Shown here: positions 58,002-64,000 of the stretch, one piece after another
How the letters are laid out: each line of letters starts with the position of its first letter
How positions within the stretch are numbered: position 1 is the stretch's first letter
Assembly (NCBI RefSeq): GCF_003935375.1
Contig: NZ_RHQM01000008.1
Span: forward strand, 149,962 to 213,961
Reading direction: 5' to 3'
DNA from: Stutzerimonas xanthomarina
Lineage (GTDB): Bacteria; Pseudomonadota; Gammaproteobacteria; Pseudomonadales; Pseudomonadaceae
DNA length: 64,000 bases
Made by a program: the position numbers and the translations under genes
The notes under the pieces: generated by a model
Seen by the model: the letters and a program-made list of their open reading frames with translations, nothing else
The model's database searches: none
What the model was told of the DNA's origin: nothing

Positions 58002-59675
58002 TCATTGGGTGGCACGCCGCTGCCGCAGCTCCTGCCAGCGTTGGACGACCGCTTCCGGCGCCCAAATTTGCGGTTCCGATGCCTGATAGTCGTCGGCCTG
58101 CTCGCGTTCGGCAACCTTTGCTGCGGCCAGCGTGAAGGCCTGCACGATATCGTCGGTTTCCTGCAGCGCTTCGGCGAACAGCGCGCGGCCGAAGTAGGTG
58201 AAGTCGCTCTGCTCGGAGCAGCCGAAGGACACCCGGTCGGCGCGGGCGGCGGTCATGATCAGCGTCTGCTCGTTCTTCAGTGGCTCGATGAAACCGCCGG
58301 AATAGCAGGCCGAGATCACCAGGATGACCTTGCGCTTGGCGAGCGGCGCGAGCAGTTGCGCCAGATCCGCTGCCGGCAGGTCGTCCAGCGAAAGACGCGG
58401 CTGGTTCAGCACCAGTTCGTGGTCCGCCGAACCGTGGCTGGTGAAATAGAGAAAGATCAGGTCTTCCTCGCCACTGCGTTCGGCCAGCGCGCGAATTGCT
58501 CGGGTCAGGTTCTCCCGGGTCGCCAGCGGCCGGTCGACGAGATGGTTGCGGTGGTTGACCAGGCTGAGTTGGCCATGGGCGGCGAAACGCTCGGCGAGCA
58601 GCTTCTGTACGTAATCGGTTTCGCGCATGAACACGCTCTGCCGGCCATCGCCGGCCACGGTCAGCGTATAGAGGTCCTGCGCAGGGCTGGACGGCGGTAG
58701 CGCACTGATCGCACGCTCGAGCAGTGAGCCCTGTTCCAGCAGGGCGAGCTCAAGCGGGTCCGATAGCGCGTGTGCCTGCTCGTCGCGGACGCGTCGGTCA
58801 TTGCGCCAGCTGCCGCGCAGCTCGGTGCCGTCGGCCTGGGTCAGTACGCCCTCGCCGTCGAAGTGTCCGTGACGGAAACCGCCGGTATAGAAGCTGCCGT
58901 CTGCGCGATCGAGACGGCCCTGACCGTGGTAGCGCCAGTTGCGGAACTGCCCGCTGTAGCGGCTGCCATCGCTGGCGACATAAGTGCCGGTGCCGCTCAG
59001 TTCGCCGTGGACGAAGGTGCCGTTCCAGGCGTTGCCCTCGCTGTCCTCGTAGCGTCCCTGGCCATGAAACTGATCGTTCTCGAACTGGCCGCTGTAGCGC
59101 TCGCCATGCTCGGTCGAAAAGCTGCCTTCGCCGTTCAAGTTGCCCGCGTTGAAATGCCCGCTGAGTTGACCAATGGCGTCGCTGCGGGTGCCCGGTCCAT
59201 CCGGCTGGCCTTTGCTGAACTGCCCTCGATGACTGAAGCCGTCGGCATATTCCAGGCTGCCCTGGCCGTGGTAGAGGTTGTTGCGAAACTCGCCTTCGTA
59301 GACCGTACCGTCCTGGCTGAAGCGCCCGTGGCCATGCATGCGTCCGGCCTGGAATTCGCCCTCGTAGACGCCACCCTCGACATAGCTGAAACGGCCCAGG
59401 CCGTCGAACAAGCCGTGCCTGAACTCACCCTCGTAGCGATCGCCTGTTGCGCTTTGCCAGGTGCCCAGGCCATGCCATTGGCCGTCCTTGAATTGGCCGA
59501 GGTAGTAGCTGCCGTTCGGGTAGTCGATACGACCGCTGCCCTGCAGCAAGCCGTCGACGATCTCGCCGCGATAGCGGCCGCCATCCGGCAGCACTCCATC
59601 GGCAGGGGTGAGAGGCTCGCCCTCGCCGCAGGCGGTGAGCAGACCAAGTAACAGGAAGGGAAGAAGACGCAGCAT
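58002..59675 (-). CDS. MORN-repeat lipoprotein with C-terminal C13-family peptidase domain
   Basis: A 557-residue protein with lipoprotein signal [19 protein letters not shown], lipobox LTAC. Residues about 34-290 are about 11 MORN repeats (consensus Y-x-G-x-F-x-x-G-x-x-x-G-x-G, for example [18 protein letters not shown] and [18 protein letters not shown]). Residues about 325-530 resemble peptidase C13 (legumain, related to caspases): catalytic His in [15 protein letters not shown] and catalytic Cys in [17 protein letters not shown]. It is probably exported to the cell envelope. The stop is 19 bases before the SDR-like gene. Function unknown. Confidence 0.85.
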   Translation of the reverse strand: MLRLLPFLLLGLLTACGEGEPLTPADGVLPDGGRYRGEIVDGLLQGSGRIDYPNGSYYLGQFKDGQWHGLGTWQSATGDRYEGEFRHGLFDGLGRFSYVEGGVYEGEFQAGRMHGHGRFSQDGTVYEGEFRNNLYHGQGSLEYADGFSHRGQFSKGQPDGPGTRSDAIGQLSGHFNAGNLNGEGSFSTEHGERYSGQFENDQFHGQGRYEDSEGNAWNGTFVHGELSGTGTYVASDGSRYSGQFRNWRYHGQGRLDRADGSFYTGGFRHGHFDGEGVLTQADGTELRGSWRNDRRVRDEQAHALSDPLELALLEQGSLLERAISALPPSSPAQDLYTLTVAGDGRQSVFMRETDYVQKLLAERFAAHGQLSLVNHRNHLVDRPLATRENLTRAIRALAERSGEEDLIFLYFTSHGSADHELVLNQPRLSLDDLPAADLAQLLAPLAKRKVILVISACYSGGFIEPLKNEQTLIMTAARADRVSFGCSEQSDFTYFGRALFAEALQETDDIVQAFTLAAAKVAEREQADDYQASEPQIWAPEAVVQRWQELRQRRATQ

Positions 59676-59752
59676 GCGGACATCCGCTCAGGCAGGACGT
59701 CCGCAGTATGCCGCAAACCGAGCGGGCTGCGACAATCGCGCAGAGATGCCGC

Positions 59753-60208
59753 TCAGAGGACGCACAGCGCCAGCGTTTCGGCGATATAGGCCGGTTTTTC
59801 CGAGCCTTCGATCTCCATCACCGCGCGCGCCTTGAGCAGCCATTGCCCGGGATTCTTCTCGTAGGCATCGATCAGCGTCAGCCCCAGACGCACCCGCGAG
59901 CCAACCCGCACTGGCTGAATGAAACGCAGGCTGTCTAGCCCGTAGTTGACGCCCATCCGCGTGCCTTCCGGCACGACCATAAGGTCGCCAGACAACATCG
60001 GCAGCAACGACAACGACAGAAAGCCGTGGGCGATGGTGCCGCCGAACGGTGTTTGCGCGGCTTTTTCGGCATCGATGTGGATGAACTGGTGATCGCCGGT
60101 GCAGTCGGCGAATTGGTTGACGCGCTGCTGATCGACGGTCAGCCACTCGGAGTGGCCCAGTTCCTTGCCGATGTAATCCTTGAGCTGTGCGACGGGTACC
60201 TGTGGCAT
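59753..60208 (-). CDS. MaoC-like dehydratase
   Basis: A 151-residue hot-dog fold (R)-specific enoyl-CoA hydratase-like protein. The diagnostic motif is FADCTGDHQFIHIDAEKAAQ (about residue 33-52) with Asp and His of the catalytic loop, followed by FGGTIAHGFLSLSLLPML. Such proteins hydrate acyl-CoA. Start ATG 60208 follows an AGGAGG. It stands alone, 77 bases from the C13 gene, and its substrate is unknown. Confidence 0.88.
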   Translation of the reverse strand: MPQVPVAQLKDYIGKELGHSEWLTVDQQRVNQFADCTGDHQFIHIDAEKAAQTPFGGTIAHGFLSLSLLPMLSGDLMVVPEGTRMGVNYGLDSLRFIQPVRVGSRVRLGLTLIDAYEKNPGQWLLKARAVMEIEGSEKPAYIAETLALCVL

Positions 60209-60437
60209 GTGTCCTCCTGATTGTTCTTGTATGGCTGCAGCGATGTGCAGTCTGACTAGAGAGGGGCAGTGCCGGGCCCGAAGCGGCCGACTGGCTCTGC
60301 GTCATTTACAGCTCTAGATCAGCACGGGCAGGCGTCGCGGCAAACCAGCATCGGCACCGCGAATGGCCCGTCATAGCGCAGCGCGGGCGCGTGCCGGCGT
60401 TGCCCTTTATACTGTCGCAATTTTGCGGGAGGCTCCC

Positions 60438-60800
60438 ATGCTGCTCAGAGGCCTGACCTGGCTGGTCGCATTCCAGTTGCTCGGCACCGTCCTCAATGTG
60501 CTGTTTCTGCCCATGCTGCCGGGCCCCATCATCGGCATGGTGCTGCTGTTCGCCGGCCTGCTGGCGCGCGGCCGGGCCAGCGAATCGCTGCAGCTGGCGG
60601 CGAGCAGCCTGTTGCGCTACCTGCCGTTGCTGCTGGTACCGCCGGCGGTTGGGGTGATGGCCTATACGGAGGCGATCCTTGATGACTTCTGGGCCATCGT
60701 CGGCGTGCTGGTAATTTCCCTGCTGGTCTCGTTGGTCTTCACCGGCTGGCTGATGCAGACGCTGATCCGGCGCAAGCAGCGTCAGCAGGAGGGCGCATGA
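60438..60800 (+). CDS. CidA/LrgA family holin-like protein
   Basis: A 120-residue protein with four hydrophobic segments. LLGTVLNVLFLPMLPGPIIGMVLLF (about residue 14-38, shown in part) is the CidA/LrgA signature with the PLPGPxxGMxLL motif. The last helix is LVISLLVSLVFTGWLMQTLI. GGGAGG at 60427-60432 precedes the ATG. Its stop overlaps the lrgB ATG by four bases. Such pairs are associated with lysis control or small carboxylate transport; the role is not settled. Confidence 0.88.
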   Translation: MLLRGLTWLVAFQLLGTVLNVLFLPMLPGPIIGMVLLFAGLLARGRASESLQLAASSLLRYLPLLLVPPAVGVMAYTEAILDDFWAIVGVLVISLLVSLVFTGWLMQTLIRRKQRQQEGA

Positions 60801-61516
60801 TCGAACTGCACTGGCAGGCCGCCTGGGAGGCACTGATCCATCATCCGCTGTTCGGTGTGGCTATTACCCTGGCTGTCTTCCAGCTGGCGTATGCGGCGTA
60901 TGAGAAGACCCGCTGGGTATTCCTGCAGCCGGTTCTAGTGTCGATGACGCTGATCGTCGGCATCCTCCTGCTATGTGGTATCGACTATGACGAATACCGC
61001 ATCAGTGCGCAGTGGCTGACGCTGCTGCTGGGGCCAGCCACCGTTGCGCTGGCCGTGCCGCTGTACCTGAACCTGCGGCGGATTCGCGAGTTGTTCGGCC
61101 CGATCGTGATCACTTTGCTGGTCGCCGGTGTTTTTGCCACGGCGCTGGGCATGGCCCTGGCTTGGGCTTTCGGCGCGGATGACATGATCCTGATGACCCT
61201 GGCGCCGAAGTCGGTCACTTCGCCGATCGCCATGCTGGTGGCCGAGCAGATCGGCGGTGTGGTGGCGCTGGCGGCGGTGTTCGTGATGATCACCGGCGTG
61301 CTCGGTGCGATTTTCGGTCCGGAACTGTTGCGCCGGTTTGGCGTTCAGCATCCTGCGGCCCGCGGCATTGCGCTGGGGCTGACCGCCCACGCCGTGGGCA
61401 CCGCGCAGGCGCTGCAGGAAAGCGACGAATGCGGTGCGTTCGCGGCCCTGGCCATGAGCCTGATGGGGGTAATGACTGCGGTGCTGTTGCCGCTGGTGGT
61501 TGCCTTGCTGCTGTGA
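60797..61516 (+). CDS. lrgB: LrgB family membrane protein
   Basis: A 239-residue polytopic membrane protein (about 7-8 hydrophobic segments) partnering the holin-like protein. The motif LAPKSVTSPIAMLVAEQIGG (about residue 134) is the family signature; PAARGIALGLTAHAVGTAQA follows. The ATG overlaps the upstream stop, giving translational coupling. The downstream LON-domain gene begins 11 bases after the stop and is in the same direction. Confidence 0.9.
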   Translation: MIELHWQAAWEALIHHPLFGVAITLAVFQLAYAAYEKTRWVFLQPVLVSMTLIVGILLLCGIDYDEYRISAQWLTLLLGPATVALAVPLYLNLRRIRELFGPIVITLLVAGVFATALGMALAWAFGADDMILMTLAPKSVTSPIAMLVAEQIGGVVALAAVFVMITGVLGAIFGPELLRRFGVQHPAARGIALGLTAHAVGTAQALQESDECGAFAALAMSLMGVMTAVLLPLVVALLL

Positions 61517-61526
61517 TGGAGTCGCC

Positions 61527-62111
61527 ATGAGATTGCCGTTGTTCCCGCTGGATACCGTGCTGTTCCCCGGTTGTTTTCTCGACCTGCAGATATTCGAGGC
61601 ACGCTATCTCGACATGGTCAGCCAGTGCCTCAAGGCCGGGCATGGATTTGGAGTGGTGCACATTCTGGATGGCAAGGAGGTTGGCGCAGCACCGGCGGCG
61701 TTCTCTCATATCGGTTGCGAAGCGCTGATTCGCGACTGGCAACAGCTGCCCAACGGCCTGTTGGGTATCCGGGTCGAAGGCGGGCGGCGCTTCGATGTGC
61801 AATCGTTCGAAATACTGCGTGACCAGCTGGCCGTCGCCCAGGTCGCCTGGCGCAGCGAAGCAGACAGCCAGCCACTGGCCGAGCAGCACGCCGACCTCAT
61901 CGTACTGCTCGCCGCGCTGGGTCAGCATCCGATGGTGAAAACCCTGGGGCTGGGCGGCGCGGTGAGCGATCAGGCAGCTCTGGCCAGTCAGCTGGCCTAC
62001 CTGTTGCCATTCGATGCGGAGCAGAAGATCGAATTGCTGGGGCTGGACGAGCCAGCGTCGCAGCTCGAGCAGATTCAAAGCCTGCTCGAGCAATTGCAGG
62101 ACGGGGCGTAA
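61527..62111 (+). CDS. LON substrate-binding domain protein
   Basis: A 194-residue protein containing only the N-terminal substrate-binding (LAN/PUA-like) domain of Lon: LPLFPLDTVLFPGCFLDLQI at the start and FEARYLDMVSQCLKAGHGFG thereafter. No protease or AAA+ domain is present. It is often annotated as a Lon-like regulatory protein with unknown role. ATG 61527 is 11 bases after lrgB, so co-transcription is likely. Confidence 0.85.
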   Translation: MRLPLFPLDTVLFPGCFLDLQIFEARYLDMVSQCLKAGHGFGVVHILDGKEVGAAPAAFSHIGCEALIRDWQQLPNGLLGIRVEGGRRFDVQSFEILRDQLAVAQVAWRSEADSQPLAEQHADLIVLLAALGQHPMVKTLGLGGAVSDQAALASQLAYLLPFDAEQKIELLGLDEPASQLEQIQSLLEQLQDGA

Positions 62112-62187
62112 GGCGTGTCGCCCCCGTGTGTTCGCCAGCGTGACCTGGCGCCGCAGCGGCCAACCTTGGTGTCGCTAGAGAAGGTCG

Positions 62188-63956
62188 TCAGTAGGGTTTT
62201 TGTGCCAACGACACCGTAAAGATCCCCCAGTCGTCGATACGCTGCGTGATTTTTACCAGGCCTGCCGCTGCTACCAGTTGGTCAATCTCCGCTTGGGTAC
62301 GCCGCCGCATCACCCATGCCTGCCCATCTCGGTGGCTGGTCAGCACTCGGGCTATGAGCTTCAGCTGTGGGTGCCAGGGTTGTCCGGTGTATACGATGTA
62401 GCCGCCCGGTTGCAGCGCTTCGGCGACGCCGGCAAGAGAGCGGCCGATCATTTGGTTGTCGCCGAACAACTCGTAGAGACCCGATACCACTACAAGCGTG
62501 GGGCGCGGCGAGAGTGCGGCCAGATCCGCCTGATCGAATGCGTCTGCCTTGATGAATCGAGCGACCTCTTCGAAACCCTTTGCCCGGATCAGGGCACTGC
62601 CGTCGCGTACATTGATATCGCTGTAGTCGCGCAGGAGAATCGAGGCAGGGCGTTCTCCGAGGTCCTGTATTGCCTCGAGAATGTAGCGGCCATGGCCGGC
62701 GGCAATTCCACGATATGTACCGGCTGATCGGCGCTTCGCAGGCGGCTCATCGCCCCACGTAACAGCTCTTCTACATGCCTTTTTCTCGGACGTATTGCAC
62801 GCCAGCCTATGGAGTTCAAATAAAGCTGGTCAATCTTGCGCCCCAGCACAGTCAGCCCTGCTGGTTCGTTTCTGTAGACATAATTGAGCGTGCTGCCGGA
62901 ATCGAAACCCGTCTCGAAACCGAGCTTCAGCCCATGAGAAAACCGGGCGCCAAGGCGCATTCCTGCACGCATGGCGCGCCAATAACATCCTTCCATGGAG
63001 TTCGGAGCTACAGGGGCAGCCAGTGCTTCTGCTTCCGCACACCTCGGGCCTATTCGGTCCGCATCGAGGAGCGACGGGGGCGCCATTGGCATATCGAAAT
63101 TATGACGAATGAAGCGGCGGGCCTGGCTTACTGCCCGATTACGATCTCGCTCGCCGAGCGTGTCGTGAAAGAAACCCGGCAGAACGTGTTTTTCTTTTCG
63201 TAAGCTGCCAAGTCTTTCGAAAAAAGTTACTTGTGGTTTGTGTTCTACGACGAAGTCTGCGCCTGAGATAAAGAGCTGAGTTGGGATCTGGATCGTCTGC
63301 GCATCTGCAACCACGCGCCGCGCCGCTTCATGCAGCCCAAGGAGCATATTGACGGAAATGGCCTTGGTGATAAGCGGATCCTGCTGATAGCTCTGAATCC
63401 GCGCGGGATCGTGCGTCAGGAAGCGGGCCTTGACGTAGCTGTCGACGAAGAAGTTGCCGCGAAACGCTCGTATTAGCCTTAGGCCTGTCCGTGCGAATGG
63501 TACATACAGCTTTACCTTGAACGCCGGTGACGCCAGCACCAGCGCCCGAACTTTGGGCGCATGGTCGTGGGCCCATGTCGCAATAACTACCGCCCCTACA
63601 CTTTGCGCAACAATTGCCAGGTCTTCCTCTTTGATGCAGCGCATAGAGCCAATGTGATCAATGAACGTCTGCACGTCTCGTACGCTCATCGCGAAGCTCG
63701 GGCTGTCTCCACGGGTGCCAGGCGACAGACCGTGCCCGCGCGCATCCCAGGCAAAGAAATCGCAGTCAGGAAGGTCGAGCTCATCAACGAGGTGGGCCAG
63801 CCGGCCGGAATGCTCATGTCCGCGATGGAACATGACGACGGCCCGCCTTGTAGGCCCTGTGGACGAAAGCGCGGGCCAATGGCGGTAGGAAAGCTCTAAG
63901 GCATCGTGGGTGCTGAAAGTTAGGGAAGGTCTGAAAAAGACTTCCTGATTTGGCAA
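62188..63956 (-). pseudogene. Bifunctional alpha/beta hydrolase / class I SAM methyltransferase, frameshifted and 5'-disrupted
   Basis: The N-terminal module is an alpha/beta hydrolase: FHRGHEHSGRLAHLVDELDL (about residue 44), nucleophile VAQSVGAVVIATW (about 115), catalytic FISGADFVVEHKP and LPGFFHDTLGE. The C-terminal module is a SAM methyltransferase. The frame breaks at about 62705: the minus-strand sequence reads GTGGAATTGCC, and adding one A restores VEIAAGHGRYI (motif I), after which the frame continues through RDYSDINVRDG and VSGLYELFGDN to the stop at 62188. The 5' end begins inside an IS5-family-like element (63924 onwards); about the first ten native residues seem lost, replaced by IS-derived PNQEVFFRPS from TTG 63956. 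The gene is likely nonfunctional; sequencing error cannot be excluded for the single base. Confidence 0.75.
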
Positions 63957-64000
63957 AATCCCCCGACTTCACCTCGCCGAGTTTTCCCATGAAGCAGATG
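63924..64000 (+). mobile_element. IS5-family-like insertion sequence, left end (continues beyond window)
   Basis: An inverted-repeat-like end GGAAGGTCTGAAAAAGACTT begins at 63924, preceded by TTAG (63920-63923), fitting the YTAR target of IS5-type elements. ATG 63989 opens a plus-strand frame MKQM, four codons, ending at the window edge; I recall IS5-family transposases from pseudomonads starting MKQMTFADAEYAGK, which would fit. Only 77 bases are visible, so the assignment depends on memory and the IR-like end. It interrupts the hydrolase-methyltransferase gene. Confidence 0.65.

Overview
The window looks like a chromosomal segment of a Pseudomonas stutzeri-group (Stutzerimonas) gammaproteobacterium. 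GC is high, codons favour G/C in the third position, and, as I recall the P. aeruginosa PAO1 map, gene order follows the stretch from glnE to orn closely. No tRNA, rRNA, CRISPR array or prophage is visible. All order comparisons are from memory; no database search was run.

Region 1 (1-21.3 kb) is the lipopolysaccharide core and assembly locus. After the 3' end of glnE and ilvE come the heptosyltransferases waaF and waaC, the glucosyltransferase waaG, and a run of kinase-fold genes: waaP, wapP, a truncated relative, and the two-domain wapQ. These are followed by the carbamoyltransferase wapO and glycosyltransferase wapH. A less GC-rich block of four strain-variable glycosyltransferase-like genes follows (11.9-16.1 kb). 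The locus ends with a reverse-strand kinase-like gene, the O-antigen ligase waaL, the lipid A flippase msbA and the ADP-heptose enzyme hldE. waaL and msbA form one uninterrupted reading frame. The Kdo transferase waaA lies further on at 24.8 kb.

Region 2 (21.3-40.9 kb) is housekeeping. It holds an uncharacterised protein, an aldo/keto reductase overlapping an FAD oxidoreductase, an SMR transporter, waaA, tolC, thiC with its TPP riboswitch, a DUF3298-like lipoprotein, nudF-DUF1249-cpdA-yqiA, and a tightly overlapped parE / phytase-like / aspartyl protease / VOC / parC run. A PqiC-like lipoprotein follows.

Region 3 (40.9-57.3 kb) holds ytjB divergent from serB, an alcohol dehydrogenase flanked by a strong terminator, the type IV pilus regulator fimX, a PilZ-like protein, psd, rhdA, an HDOD protein, motA-motB, rsgA, a membrane methyltransferase and orn.

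Region 4 (57.3-64 kb) holds an epimerase-like protein, a MORN-repeat lipoprotein with a C13 (legumain/caspase-like) peptidase domain, a MaoC hydratase, a cidA/lrgB pair, a LON-domain protein and a broken alpha/beta hydrolase-methyltransferase gene. That last gene carries a 1-nt frameshift and an IS5-family-like insertion at its 5' end; the insertion runs off the window.

The only gene-free stretch over 300 bases is 27680-28061. It holds the TPP riboswitch at 27857-27951, and I see nothing convincing in 27680-27856. Other gaps are under 230 bases and contain terminator-like hairpins, REP-like palindromes or shared promoter space.
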